From positions 1 to 64,000 of the forward strand of contig JAWKUB010000005.1 of the NCBI GenBank assembly GCA_041398745.1: DNA of 64,000 nt, read 5' to 3'. This DNA comes from JACKHO01 sp041398745. GTDB lineage: Bacteria > Planctomycetota > Planctomycetia > Planctomycetales > Planctomycetaceae. Made by a program: the position numbers and the translations under genes. Below, one piece after another: positions 1 to 9,453 of the stretch. Numbering within the stretch: position 1 is the stretch's first letter; each line of letters starts with the position of its first letter. The notes below the pieces were generated by a model, which had not been told where the DNA came from, did not search any database, and was given only the letters and a program-made list of their open reading frames with translations.

Positions 1-339
1 GGTATCGTAATCGGCAATCAGCCTGTCACGAGCATAGAAGTGCACGGGAATCTTCCGTTCCCTTGCTTCACGATACTCAAGATGAGTTGCGGAAATGTCC
101 TCAAAACCTGCACCGCCGAGAGGCGGCCCATACCGTTTGTCCAAAATGACAATTACGTGGTCACAAGACTGCAGATTTACCAGACAAGTACGTATGGAAT
201 TCTCACTGGGATGAACGCGGAAGTCAGAGTTCTTGTCATCCGACAGCACTGGGGTGAGATCCAACGCGCGAAGTTGTTCTGCCAGCTCAGCACGAACGTC
301 TATCAGGTCGAAACAGGTTGAGCTAATGAAGACTCGCAT
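1..339 (-). CDS. DUF4062-domain protein, N-terminal part (runs off the window)
   Basis: An open minus-strand frame of 113 codons runs from an ATG at 337-339 to the window edge with no stop. The protein begins MRVFISSTCFDLIDVRAEL and continues with a segment reading VIVILDKRYGPP, then THLEYREARERKIPV. This is the pattern of the DUF4062 domain: an FISST start, a central hydrophobic strand followed by RYG, and a downstream E-x2-EA. DUF4062 usually sits at the N-terminus of larger proteins, some with NACHT/STAND-type ATPase or repeat regions, so the missing part should carry the effector. The start codon lies only 2 nt after the glycyl-tRNA synthetase stop, which suggests translational coupling. 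The family match is confident; function is unknown. Confidence 0.75.
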   Translation of the reverse strand, partial: MRVFISSTCFDLIDVRAELAEQLRALDLTPVLSDDKNSDFRVHPSENSIRTCLVNLQSCDHVIVILDKRYGPPLGGAGFEDISATHLEYREARERKIPVHFYARDRLIADYDT

Positions 340-341
340 CG

Positions 342-1802
342 TTACCCGCGCAGTCTCCGTGAAATCTCATCCACCACTTCATTGGCAGGAATGCGGACCT
401 GTTCCAGGGTGTCGCGGTCGCGGAGGGTGACGGTTCCGTCGGTCAGGGTGTCGCCGTCGATGGTCAGGCACCAGGGGGTGCCGATTTCGTCCTGGCGGCG
501 GTAGCGTTTTCCGATGGCGGCCTGTTCGTCGTATTGGACGGCAATGCCGGCGTCTTTCAGGGCGCGGTAGATTTCTTTGGCCTTCTCGGGGTGGCCGTCT
601 TTCTTGAGGAGCGGGAAGACGGCTGCTTTGATGGGGGCGAGTCGGGGGTGGAATTTCATCAGGGTGCGGGTTTGCATGTTCCCCTTGTCGTCCGGGGCTT
701 CGTCTTCGGCGTAGGCTTCGCAAATGAAGGCGAGCGTGGCGCGATCGGCTCCGGCGGAAGGTTCAATGACATGCGGGATGAACCGCTCGCGGGTGGCGTC
801 GTCGAAGTAGCTGAGGTCCTTGCCGCTGCCACGGTGCTTGGGCTGGCCGTCCGCATTCATTTCGACGACGAGTTCGCCGTTTTCGTTTTTCAGTTTTCCT
901 TCCATGTGCGAGCGGAGGTCGAAGTCGCCACGATGGGCGACCCCTTCGAGTTCGCCGTATTCGCCAGCGGACATGAACGGGAAGGCGTACTCGATATCGG
1001 CGGTGCCGCAGGAGTAGTGAGCCAGTTCCTCGGTGGGATGCTCACGCATTTGCAGCTTGGCTTTGTCGAGTCCCAAATTGATGTACCAGTTGAAGCGGCG
1101 ATCGCGCCAGTACTGGTACCACTGCTGTGACTCATCTGGCCGACAGAAGAACTCGATTTCCATTTGCTCGAACTCGCGCGAGCGGAACGTGAAGTTCCGA
1201 GGCGTAATTTCGTTACGGAAGCTCTTACCAACCTGGCAGATTCCAAGCGGCAGTTTGACGCGGGTGGAATCGCAGACGTTTTTGAAGTTCACGAAAATTC
1301 CCTGAGCCGTTTCCGGTCGGAGGAAGGCGGCATCTTCTTCTGTTCCCAAGGCACCAATAATGGTTTTGAACATCAAATTGAAATCGCGCGGTTCGGTGAG
1401 CTGGCACTTGTCGTGCTGGCCGACCATTTTGCTCGGCTTGTTGGGGCAGGGGATGGCCGCCATGTGGTCTTCGCGGAAGCGGCCTTTGCACTCGCGGCAG
1501 TCGACCATTTTGTCCACGAACAGGTCATAGTGCCCGCTGCACTTCCAGACCTGAGGATGCATGATGATGGTCGTTTCCACACCGACCATGTCGAAGCGGG
1601 ACGGTGCACCGGCGGGGGCGTCGATGTTGTCGTGCCGGCCAATCATGTCTTCCCACCAGACATTGCGGACGTTTCGCTTCAGCTCGGTGCCGAGTGGACC
1701 GTAATCCCAGAATCCGTTGAGCCCTCCGTAAATTTCGGAGTTCTGGAAAATGAATCCACGCCGCTTACACAGGGCGACAATTTTGTCCATGTCGACAGTC
1801 AT
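342..1802 (-). CDS. glyS: Glycyl-tRNA synthetase, single-chain (alpha2) type
   Basis: Charges tRNA-Gly in the cytoplasm. The 486-aa protein is of the single-chain class II type, not the split GlyQ/GlyS alpha2beta2 type. It opens with DKIVALCKRRGFIFQNSEIYGG and has a Cys-rich insertion (CRECKGRF, later CPNK) expected in this type. Class II motif 2 is seen as FRNEITPRNFTFRSREFEQ and motif 3 as EPSAGADR. The C-terminal anticodon-binding part holds FPLLKKDGHPEKA and GTPWCLTIDG. Length fits the family. The start at 1802 is used; an internal Met four codons later is an alternative. A DUF4062 gene follows after 2 nt on the same strand, so the two may be cotranscribed. The name glyQS is also in use for this type. 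Confidence 0.95.
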   Translation of the reverse strand: MTVDMDKIVALCKRRGFIFQNSEIYGGLNGFWDYGPLGTELKRNVRNVWWEDMIGRHDNIDAPAGAPSRFDMVGVETTIIMHPQVWKCSGHYDLFVDKMVDCRECKGRFREDHMAAIPCPNKPSKMVGQHDKCQLTEPRDFNLMFKTIIGALGTEEDAAFLRPETAQGIFVNFKNVCDSTRVKLPLGICQVGKSFRNEITPRNFTFRSREFEQMEIEFFCRPDESQQWYQYWRDRRFNWYINLGLDKAKLQMREHPTEELAHYSCGTADIEYAFPFMSAGEYGELEGVAHRGDFDLRSHMEGKLKNENGELVVEMNADGQPKHRGSGKDLSYFDDATRERFIPHVIEPSAGADRATLAFICEAYAEDEAPDDKGNMQTRTLMKFHPRLAPIKAAVFPLLKKDGHPEKAKEIYRALKDAGIAVQYDEQAAIGKRYRRQDEIGTPWCLTIDGDTLTDGTVTLRDRDTLEQVRIPANEVVDEISRRLRG

Positions 1803-2120
1803 CTGAGTTTTCTACCGGTCTGAAGTCAGTCTGCAGGTTTTTGCGAAGTGCCCTCGTTACGCGTGAAACGAGTCGAGGGCGGAATTCTAAGTGTTCTGAA
1901 AATGCGATCTTACGCACCGTTTCGGGAGTCTATCGAATGATTCGGGGCGACGGAATTCGACTTCTGGGCAATTCACGCCAATCTCAACATTGGCCGTGGG
2001 AATACGCGTGATGTGCCGAAGGGAGCGAATTGCCTTGTCAGCAACGCCCGGGACTCTTCATCATACACATGAGCACATCTCGATGAGATGGAACTGAATA
2101 TGTCCAGGGAACGCGACACC
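1803..2120. other. Divergent intergenic region
   Basis: This 318-nt gap separates the divergently read glycyl-tRNA synthetase gene and the DUF1549/DUF1553 gene, so promoters for both should lie here. I see no convincing -35/-10 pair, riboswitch, T-box or long inverted repeat. Confidence 0.5.
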
Positions 2121-4619
2121 ATGTATTGCACACGGAAATCACTCTCCTCTTTGTTGACGCTGCTACTGTGCTGCGGGTTCGCCGCAGTCGCCCAGGCGGA
2201 AATTCGGGTCTTTCCTGAGCAGGTTCAACTGACAGGATCTGAGGCGCGGCAACAACTCATTGTGCAAACCGTGGTTGATGGCGAGCTGGCGGCCCAGCCT
2301 GCGGAAGTGTCCTGGACCAGCGACAACCCCGAAGTCATGACAGTTACCGCTGAGGGTGTCATTACACCTGTCAAGAATGGAGAAGCGAAGGCCACTGCAA
2401 AAGTCGGTGACGATACGGCGGTGGTGACCATTCAAATCAACGGAATGGATCAGCCGCACGCCTGGGAGTTTCGTCGGCACGTTGTTCCCATTCTTTCGAA
2501 GACGGGCTGCAATTCGGGCCCATGCCACGGGGCATTGGCTGGCAAAGGTGGATTCCGCCTCTCGCTCGGCGGGTATGATTCCGCGACCGACTACTTCAAC
2601 ATGGTGAAACAGGACCGTGGGCGCCGCGTGGAGTTTGCCGAACCTGCCCGCAGTTTGCTGCTCGCGAAGCCCTCAGGCTCCATCCCACACAAAGGGGGAT
2701 TGCGGCTGAAGACCGATTCCGCGAATTACGAAATTCTGGCCGACTGGATTGCCAACGGTGCCAGCCCGCCGAAGTCCGATGATCCCACGCTGACAAATCT
2801 GGAGGTGTTTCCGCAGCAGGTCAAACTGCTCTCTGGCCAGCAACAACAATTTATTGTCCGAGCGACGTACTCCGACGGTCGCATGGAAGATGTCACGCGT
2901 TGGACCAAGTGGACCTCGGCGAACGAGACAGTTTGTCAGGTCAACGGTGATGGCGTGGTCGAGGTGGTCGGCCCGGGTGAAGGAGCGATTTCGATTTGGT
3001 TCTCTTCGCAAATTGTTATGGCGCGAGTCACCGTCCCATACCCGAACGATGTGGCTTCGGAAGTCTTCGCGAATCTCAAACCGAAGAATTTCGTTGACGA
3101 ACACATCAACCGACAATTGGCCCGTCTGAATCTCCCTCCCTCACCGCAATGCTCCGATGCCGAGTTCATCCGTCGTGTGTATCTGGACAGCATGGGAATT
3201 CTCCCCACCGTTGATGAAGTCCGCGAGTTTATTGCCAAGTCAGATGAGAACAAACGCGACGCACTCATCGACGCCGTGCTGGAGAGGCCAGAATTCGTCG
3301 ATTACTGGACCTATAAGTGGTCGGACGTGCTCATGCTCAACGGCACGCTGCTGCGTCCGGAAGCCGTGAAGGCTTACTACACTTGGATTCATGACAACGT
3401 CGAAAAGAACACGCCGTGGGATGTCATGGTTCGCGAAATCCTGACAGCCACGGGCGGCAGCCTCGAAAATGGGGCCACCAACTTCTACGCATTGAACCAG
3501 ACTCCGGAAGACATGACGGAGAACGCGTGTCAGTCGTTCCTCGGTCTCTCGATTGGCTGTGCGAAGTGTCACAACCATCCTCTGGAGAAATGGACCAACG
3601 ACCAGTACTACGCCATGGCGAATTTGTTCTCGCGCGTGCGAGCCAAAGGCTGGGGCGGAGAATCGCGCAATGGTGATGGCAAACGAACTCTATACGTCGT
3701 TGAAAGCGGGGAACTCGTTCAGCCTCGCACCGGAAAGCCGCAGCCACCGACTCCGCTGGACGGAACGCCCGTGTCGTTTGAAGACACCTCAGACCGCCGC
3801 ATTCATTTGGCAAACTGGATGACGTCGCCAGAGAATCCTTACTTCGCGAAGTCGATTACAAACCGTGTCTGGGCGAATTTCTTCGGCGTGGGGCTGGTTG
3901 ACGCAGAAGATGATTTGCGAGTTTCGAATCCCGCGAGCAACCCCGAACTGCTGGCCGCGTCGGCCAAGTTCCTTGTTGATGAAAAGTTCAACCTCAAGCC
4001 GCTCATGCGGGAAATTATGCGGTCGCAGGCTTATCAGCGGTCGAGTGAAGTGCTGGAAGGGAACAAGGACGAGAGCCGTTTCTACTCCCGTTACTATCCC
4101 CGCCGTCTCATGGCCGAAGTCTTGCACGACGCCATTGTCTCGGTGACGGAAGTCCCCACGAAGTTCGATTCCATCGCATTCCCGGGGGCCGACAAACAGA
4201 AGACCGACTTCTATCCCGTCGGCACGCGAGCAATTCAGCTGTATGACTCTGCAGTCGACTCCTATTTCCTGGAAGCCTTCGGACGAAACCCCCGCAACAT
4301 TGTCTGTGAGTGCGAACGGTCCGACGAACCAAGCATGGTCCAGGTGCTGCACATTTCGAATGGCAGCACCATTAACGATAAGCTCAGTTCCAAAGACGGC
4401 CGCGTGGCGATGCTGCTCGATTTGCACGCCAAGGGCATGTCGCTCGAAAGTCTGACCGACGAAGTCTTCCTCACCTGTCTCTCCCGATTCCCCACCGAGG
4501 AAGAACGCAGCCAAACCGTTGCGATTCTCAAGGAGTCATCCCCGGAAGAATTCCGCCCTTCCGTCGAAGACCTCTTCTGGGCCCTGCTCAGCAGCCGGGA
4601 GTTTTTGTTTAATCATTGA
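2121..4619 (+). CDS. DUF1549/DUF1553 secreted cytochrome-like protein with Ig-like domain
   Basis: An exported protein of about 832 aa with a signal peptide (MYCTRKSLSSLLTLLLCCG, cleavage after AQA). After it come a bacterial Ig-like (BIG2) domain near residues 30-110, a planctomycete cytochrome-type segment with CNSGPCHG, a second Ig-like stretch, a DUF1549 domain containing GCAKCHNHPLEKW (a CxxCH heme motif), and a C-terminal DUF1553 domain (YYPRRLMAEVLHDAI). These modular proteins are abundant in Planctomycetes; a role in periplasmic redox reactions or polysaccharide breakdown has been proposed but not shown for this type. The start is ambiguous: ATGs at 2088, 2100 and 2121 are in frame, and 2121 gives the most compact signal peptide. 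No SulP, sulfatase or DUF1501 partner is adjacent, although DUF1553 genes often pair with DUF1501. Confidence 0.9.
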   Translation: MYCTRKSLSSLLTLLLCCGFAAVAQAEIRVFPEQVQLTGSEARQQLIVQTVVDGELAAQPAEVSWTSDNPEVMTVTAEGVITPVKNGEAKATAKVGDDTAVVTIQINGMDQPHAWEFRRHVVPILSKTGCNSGPCHGALAGKGGFRLSLGGYDSATDYFNMVKQDRGRRVEFAEPARSLLLAKPSGSIPHKGGLRLKTDSANYEILADWIANGASPPKSDDPTLTNLEVFPQQVKLLSGQQQQFIVRATYSDGRMEDVTRWTKWTSANETVCQVNGDGVVEVVGPGEGAISIWFSSQIVMARVTVPYPNDVASEVFANLKPKNFVDEHINRQLARLNLPPSPQCSDAEFIRRVYLDSMGILPTVDEVREFIAKSDENKRDALIDAVLERPEFVDYWTYKWSDVLMLNGTLLRPEAVKAYYTWIHDNVEKNTPWDVMVREILTATGGSLENGATNFYALNQTPEDMTENACQSFLGLSIGCAKCHNHPLEKWTNDQYYAMANLFSRVRAKGWGGESRNGDGKRTLYVVESGELVQPRTGKPQPPTPLDGTPVSFEDTSDRRIHLANWMTSPENPYFAKSITNRVWANFFGVGLVDAEDDLRVSNPASNPELLAASAKFLVDEKFNLKPLMREIMRSQAYQRSSEVLEGNKDESRFYSRYYPRRLMAEVLHDAIVSVTEVPTKFDSIAFPGADKQKTDFYPVGTRAIQLYDSAVDSYFLEAFGRNPRNIVCECERSDEPSMVQVLHISNGSTINDKLSSKDGRVAMLLDLHAKGMSLESLTDEVFLTCLSRFPTEEERSQTVAILKESSPEEFRPSVEDLFWALLSSREFLFNH

Positions 4620-4652
4620 CGAGTTAATGACGGTCGAGAGATGACCCCAGGC

Positions 4653-4677
4653 GGCACCGACATTCCTGTCGGTGGTG
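4653..4677 (-). repeat. Dispersed short palindrome, reverse copy
   Basis: GCACCGACATTCCTGTCGGT is a diverged reverse-oriented member of the window's palindrome family (consensus CACAGACAGGAATGTCTGTG then CCACC). It lies just downstream of the DUF1553 gene. Confidence 0.6.
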
Positions 4678-4830
4678 GGTAAATAGCATCGAATCCACAA
4701 CCACGGTGTCCCAGCGATTATCCTTGCAAACATCACAACAGACGTTTAGTCTGAACCCATTGGCGATCGCTCAATTGACGTAGCATCCCGCTTAGAACAA
4801 CGGACTTCTCCCCAGCAAGGTTTCGAACCC

Positions 4831-5991
4831 ATGTCCCAATCCTATTTCGCGTGGTCATCACAATTCACCCGATGCGGGCTCTCGTTGGCCATCCTGTTGG
4901 CTGGTGTGGCTACGAGTTTTGCGCAGGAAGAATCTGCGAAGCCTGCTGCTCCGGCCGCTGCGGCTGAGCCACCTGCTCCGACGCTTGGAATTGGTGACGA
5001 CGCTCCCGCCATCGCAATTGATAGCTGGCTGCACGGAGAACCGCTCGATGGATTGAAGGCGGGTGAAGTTTATGTGGTTGAGTTCTGGGCAACATGGTGT
5101 GGTCCTTGTCTAGCGAATATGCCTCACCTTGCCGAGTTGCAAACTGAGTACGGTGAGAAGGTCCACATGATTGGGGTGACTCGTGAAGAGACCGAAGTTG
5201 TTGAGAAGTTCCTGGAAAAGACGCAGTCGGGCGAGAAGCTGTGGAAAGATGTCATTTCCTACCGACTGGCTCGCGATTTGGATGATCAAACCAGTACCGC
5301 CTACATGCGTGCTGCCCAGCAGTCGGGTATTCCGACAGCGTTCATTGTCGGACGCGACGGAAAAGTACAGTGGATTGGGCATCCCGCTCGCATGGAAGAG
5401 CCGCTGGCGAAAATCGTCGACGGGAACTGGGATTTGGAACTGGCGAAGGCTGAGTTTGCAAAGCAGCAACACATCAAAACCGTTTCCCGTCAATACAGCA
5501 CGATGCTGCGTGCAAAAAATTGGGACGGTGCTCTCGAAGTTTTAGATGAACTGGAGACACTGTACGGTGAGGAACAGTCCGAAGCGATCCAACGCGCTCG
5601 ACTCAGCGTACTCGACAATGCGGGACGCAGCGAGGAAGCTGGCAAGCTCCGCAGTGAAATGATTACCGCGGCGTGGGACAATCCGCAGCAGCTGAACGCC
5701 ATTGCCTGGGGAATTGTCATCAGCCGAGGCGAGAAAGACTTAGATTCGGCTATGAAGGCCGCCCAGCGGGCAGTCGAACTTAGTGAATCTAAGGAGGCAG
5801 CCATGCTGGATACGCTGGCCCGTGTTTATTATCTGAAGCAGGACCTCGACACGGCTCTTGAACTACAGACCAAAGCTGCGGAACTGGAGCCTGAGCATCG
5901 GACCATTAAGGCTGCACTTGAGATGTACAAGCGCGCTATCGAACGGGCGAAGTCCGAAGCGGAAAAAGAGACGGCTGAAGAGACGAAATAG
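4831..5991 (+). CDS. TlpA-like thioredoxin-fold protein with C-terminal TPR-like region
   Basis: A 386-aa exported or membrane-anchored protein. The N-terminal hydrophobic stretch ends near SFAQ and is followed by an Ala/Pro-rich linker (about residues 35-55). A redoxin domain carries FWATWCGPC, with the redox-active cysteines at residues 90 and 93, and a cis-Pro region SGIPTAFIVGRDGKV. The last roughly 180 residues are helical and TPR-like (AKNWDGALEVLDELETLYG; LARVYYLKQDLDTALELQTKAAELEPEH). TlpA-type proteins reduce disulfides of extracytoplasmic proteins or cytochrome apoproteins, so a link to the heme-protein gene upstream is plausible but inferred. The C-terminus is Glu/Lys-rich. Confident in fold, not in substrate. 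Confidence 0.9.
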   Translation: MSQSYFAWSSQFTRCGLSLAILLAGVATSFAQEESAKPAAPAAAAEPPAPTLGIGDDAPAIAIDSWLHGEPLDGLKAGEVYVVEFWATWCGPCLANMPHLAELQTEYGEKVHMIGVTREETEVVEKFLEKTQSGEKLWKDVISYRLARDLDDQTSTAYMRAAQQSGIPTAFIVGRDGKVQWIGHPARMEEPLAKIVDGNWDLELAKAEFAKQQHIKTVSRQYSTMLRAKNWDGALEVLDELETLYGEEQSEAIQRARLSVLDNAGRSEEAGKLRSEMITAAWDNPQQLNAIAWGIVISRGEKDLDSAMKAAQRAVELSESKEAAMLDTLARVYYLKQDLDTALELQTKAAELEPEHRTIKAALEMYKRAIERAKSEAEKETAEETK

Positions 5992-6022
5992 TGCACGACA
6001 CGCGGCCCCGTTCTCATCAGCC

Positions 6023-6586
6023 CTACACTGTGTCGTCGTAGTGAATTCCCAGGTAGTCGGCGATTTCTTTCGCCGTCTGCCGGGCGTTTTCTTCGTCGGC
6101 CTCGGGCACCGAGTCCAACACATCCGTTTTGGTCCCCGTAGCGACCAGCACGATATCGCAATAAAATCGAGTTGTCGTTCGGTAGCTGTTGCTGTTCCCA
6201 ACTTTTGATTTTGATGTTTCGGTCCGCCGCCGAATTCTCACTTCTCGATACTCGCTGGCGATCATCTTCTTCTGAAATCGCCATAGGACGAAGTCGCTGG
6301 TGCTGATGATTTCATTGTTGTCGCGACTGAACCGAATTCGGTTGGTGTGGAATCCGAACAGGAGTCCAGGAATTCCGGTCATTGCAGACACAATCAGAAC
6401 ACTGACTGCAGCGTGAGTCACGGCTGAGGTGCCTTGTGCTTCGAACTTCTTAACGGTGTCGATGGTAATGAGTACCAGGCAGACGGCACCGAAGGTGAGA
6501 AACACTAACCCCACCAGCATGGCTCCCGTTGTGGGAGGATGCACAACATGCAACTCGCCGTTTTCAATTGATGTTCTGAGCCGCAT
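6023..6586 (-). CDS. Small two-TM membrane protein of unknown function
   Basis: I use the ATG at 6586 (MRLRTSIENGELHVVHPP), giving 187 aa; the open frame extends further upstream but would run into the start of the divergent alanine dehydrogenase gene. Two hydrophobic segments are visible (AMLVGLVFLTFGAVCLVLI and AAVSVLIVSAMTGIPGLLFG), then a soluble part resembling a PH-like or DUF-type beta domain (TNRIRFSRDNNEIISTSDF). The order of short N-terminal strand, two TMs and a basic C-terminal domain suggests a cytoplasmic domain anchored at the membrane. No motif lets me name it. It is convergent with the TlpA-like gene. Confidence 0.65.
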   Translation of the reverse strand: MRLRTSIENGELHVVHPPTTGAMLVGLVFLTFGAVCLVLITIDTVKKFEAQGTSAVTHAAVSVLIVSAMTGIPGLLFGFHTNRIRFSRDNNEIISTSDFVLWRFQKKMIASEYREVRIRRRTETSKSKVGNSNSYRTTTRFYCDIVLVATGTKTDVLDSVPEADEENARQTAKEIADYLGIHYDDTV

Positions 6587-6862
6587 GTTGAACTGCCTTG
6601 AACTGACAAATGGGAGTTGATGCCCCAAATCGCAGTTGGTCTTGTCTGGGGTTAAAACTGAATACTCACTTTTGCCAGAATTTAGCGACGCGAGCGCCGT
6701 ACTGCCAGAAATCAATTCGCCCTTGCGACTTTCGAATGAAGGGTGAGGGATGCTGAAGTGCTGGACCGCTTGCGTCCCACAGCCATCTGGTGCAGACTGA
6801 GTGCAGGTCATACCTTTCCAATCCCACTTGGGAGCAGACACCGCTTCTGGCGTGTTGAATGC

Positions 6863-7999
6863 ATGCCGAAGTTCAACCGGGAGACAGACGTGATTATTGG
6901 AGTCCCGCAGGAAGTTAAGTCAGATGAGTACCGGGTCGCGATGCTTCCGTATGGTGTTGATGAACTGACAAGGGCAGGGCACCGGGTACTCATTCAAAGT
7001 GGTGCGGGACTGGGGAGTGGCATTCCGGACGAGAAGTACGCAGTACATGGGGCAGAAATCGTCGCCTCGGCCAAGGACTTGTTTGCTGAGGCAGACCTCG
7101 TGGTGAAAGTGAAGGAGCCGCAGAAGCAAGAAATTGAGTTGCTGCGAGAGGGCCAAATGCTGTTCACCTACTTTCACTTCGCCGCAAGCGAGCAATTAAC
7201 GCTCGGCGTGCTGGAAACGGGATGTACGGCCCTGGCGTATGAAACACTGCGTGGACCAGGCGGGGAACTCCCATGCCTGACTCCAATGAGTGAAGTCGCG
7301 GGGCGAATGAGTATTCAGGAGGGAGCGAAGTACCTGGAGCGTCCGCAGGAAGGGCGGGGTATTCTGCTGGGAGGCGTACCCGGCGTGGCGCCAGCGAACA
7401 TTCTGATTCTCGGTGGTGGAGTGGTCGGAAAGAATGCCGCCCGAATTGCCGCGGGCTTTCAGGCTCACGTGACGCTTATGGACATTAATCCCGCACGACT
7501 GCGTGCCCTCGAAGACATTATGCCACCGAACGTAAGCACCGTGTTTTCAGATCGGCACAATATTGAAGAGCAACTTCAGCTGGCCGACCTTGTCATCGGG
7601 GCCGTACTGATTCCCGGAGCGAAAGCGCCGAACCTGATTTCCGCAGAACAATTGAAGACGATGAAACCCGGTGCTGTCATTATTGACGTGTGCATTGATC
7701 AGGGAGGTTGTGTGGAAACGAGTCGGCCCACCACACACTCCGAGCCAACGTATGTTGTCGATGACATTGTCCACTACTGCGTGACCAACATGCCGGGAGC
7801 AGTGGGGCGGACCAGCACATATGCGTTATGCAACGTCACGTTTCCATACGTCAAGCAGCTTGCCGACAATGGACTGGCCTGGACCTGCCACAATGTGCCC
7901 GGATTTGAAGACGCAGTCAACATCTTTGATCGGCAAGTCACAAATCAGGCGGTCGCCGCGACGTTCCAGTTGCCATTCAAGGCGCTGCGGTTGGGATAG
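6863..7999 (+). CDS. ald: Alanine dehydrogenase
   Basis: Catalyses reversible NAD-dependent deamination of L-alanine to pyruvate and ammonia. The start at 6863 (MPKFNRETDVIIGVPQEVK) gives 378 aa, close to the usual length near 370. Family features are the N-terminal IIGVPQEVKSDEYRVAM with the substrate-binding Arg and a VKVKEPQ segment. A glycine-rich NAD site reads ILILGGGVVGKNAARIA. The C-terminal GAVGRTSTYALCNVTFPY region is also typical. No clear Shine-Dalgarno precedes the start, which is common in this lineage. An upstream in-frame ATG at 6743 would add 40 residues with no family similarity, so I rejected it. Confidence 0.93.
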   Translation: MPKFNRETDVIIGVPQEVKSDEYRVAMLPYGVDELTRAGHRVLIQSGAGLGSGIPDEKYAVHGAEIVASAKDLFAEADLVVKVKEPQKQEIELLREGQMLFTYFHFAASEQLTLGVLETGCTALAYETLRGPGGELPCLTPMSEVAGRMSIQEGAKYLERPQEGRGILLGGVPGVAPANILILGGGVVGKNAARIAAGFQAHVTLMDINPARLRALEDIMPPNVSTVFSDRHNIEEQLQLADLVIGAVLIPGAKAPNLISAEQLKTMKPGAVIIDVCIDQGGCVETSRPTTHSEPTYVVDDIVHYCVTNMPGAVGRTSTYALCNVTFPYVKQLADNGLAWTCHNVPGFEDAVNIFDRQVTNQAVAATFQLPFKALRLG

Positions 8000-8062
8000 A
8001 GTGCTCTCGCGAGGCCGACGACACCGCTCAGTTGGAAGATGTTATCTACTAACTCGAGCGGA

Positions 8063-9415
8063 CTACACTTGCCGCAAGGCTTCGATGGGGTCGAGCCGAG
8101 CGGCCGCCCGTGCGGGATAAACACCGAAAAACAATCCTGTGACGACAGAGAAACCAAAGGCAATAGGCAAACTCCACCAGGCAATTTGGGGAGTCATGCC
8201 AATGAACATGCGCCCCATTTCAGAACTGGTTGTGCCAGAGTCCATGACGTATGTCGTCACAATGAACTTGATGAGACCGAACGCAGTAGGCGTGAACAAA
8301 CCCAGGAGGACTCCAATCAATCCCCCAGTGCTGGACAGCACAACCGTTTCCGTAATGAACTGTTCAATGATATCCCAGCGTCGGGCTCCCAAGGCTCGAC
8401 GGATACCAATTTCACGCGTCCGTTCCGTCACGGTGGCCAGCATGATGTTCATAATACCAATGCCGCCCACCAGTAGACTGATGCCGGCAATCGAACCAAG
8501 CACAATGTTAAAGATGTTTCGAAGCTGATCGGCCTGCTTCAGCAATTCGAGCGGAACAACAACATCGAAGTCGTTCTTCGCTCCGTGTGTGAGTTCCAAT
8601 GTTTCCCGCACCGATTCCGAAATGGGGATGACGTCATCGCGGTTCAGCACGCGCAGCGTAATTTGATTGTAAATAACCGACTCGGCGCTGAAGCTTCCGG
8701 ATGTCCGCTTCACGATGTAGTCACCCGTGTTGAGCCGTGCCTGGAATGTGTCGAGCGGCATGTAGACGTCTTTGTTGAAGTCTTGAGCCGTGAGACTTCC
8801 GCCGACTGCGGCCGATGCAGTCCGATTCTGCATAATACCGATGACCCTGTAAGCGCGGCTCTGTACTTGAATGGTGTTACCGATGGGGTTTTCCGTGGGA
8901 AACAAACGTTCGGCTGTTTCGGCGGCGAGCACCACGACGTTGGACCGATCACTAATGTCTTTGTCGGAAAGGAACCGCCCCGTCGCGAGCTTCAGGTGGT
9001 TCATTTCCATGTAGTCAGGAGTGCAGGCCACAATACGCGCGCTGAGGTTTCGGTCAATGTGGCGGACGTCGAGTACGATTTCCCGCATGGGGACAATTCC
9101 CCCTATGCGATTCTTCAGCGTCTTTGCCAGAATGCGGTAATCCTGGCGGGTCAGGCCGTACCGCAGAATAAACGCGCTGGCGCTACCAGAAGACGGAGCA
9201 TCTTCAGCGGGTTTTTTGCTGACGACAATAATATTGGTGGCCCCTAGTTCAAGCACCTGCTGCTGTGCCTGATTACTGGCCCCCTCACCAATGGCGAGCA
9301 TGGCGATAACAGAAAACACGCCAAACACAATACCGAGCATGGTGAGACCGGACCGCAACTTGTGCAGCATGAGGCTCTTTAACGCCAGACTGACTGTGCG
9401 GAGATAACGTGCCAT
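8063..9415 (-). CDS. MacB/FtsX-type ABC transporter permease
   Basis: A 450-aa permease with the MacB layout. A TM helix near residues 20-45 (RSGLTMLGIVFGVFSVIAMLAI) is followed by a large periplasmic MacB_PCD domain up to about residue 300. Three further TMs follow (NIVLGSIAGISLLVGGIGIM; VVLSSTGGLIGVLLGLF; WWSLPIAFGFSVVTGLFFG). The conserved TERTREIGIRRALGARRWDI coupling segment is present. This is the last gene of a four-gene minus-strand unit: TolC-like protein, adaptor, ATPase, permease. The set should export a substrate, such as a macrolide-like compound, peptide or lipoprotein, across the envelope. The ATPase gene ends 38 nt upstream of this start. Confidence 0.92.
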   Translation of the reverse strand: MARYLRTVSLALKSLMLHKLRSGLTMLGIVFGVFSVIAMLAIGEGASNQAQQQVLELGATNIIVVSKKPAEDAPSSGSASAFILRYGLTRQDYRILAKTLKNRIGGIVPMREIVLDVRHIDRNLSARIVACTPDYMEMNHLKLATGRFLSDKDISDRSNVVVLAAETAERLFPTENPIGNTIQVQSRAYRVIGIMQNRTASAAVGGSLTAQDFNKDVYMPLDTFQARLNTGDYIVKRTSGSFSAESVIYNQITLRVLNRDDVIPISESVRETLELTHGAKNDFDVVVPLELLKQADQLRNIFNIVLGSIAGISLLVGGIGIMNIMLATVTERTREIGIRRALGARRWDIIEQFITETVVLSSTGGLIGVLLGLFTPTAFGLIKFIVTTYVMDSGTTSSEMGRMFIGMTPQIAWWSLPIAFGFSVVTGLFFGVYPARAAARLDPIEALRQV

Positions 9416-9453
9416 GAGTGTATTAAATCCCTGAGGGTGTAGTTTGGGCGTAT

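Noticed and set aside
534..1130. 198-codon open frame antisense to glyS
   Set aside because: Overlaps a clear tRNA-synthetase gene and shows no family signal.
3789..4514. 241-codon open frame antisense to the DUF1553 gene
   Set aside because: Contained in a well-supported gene and without any motif.
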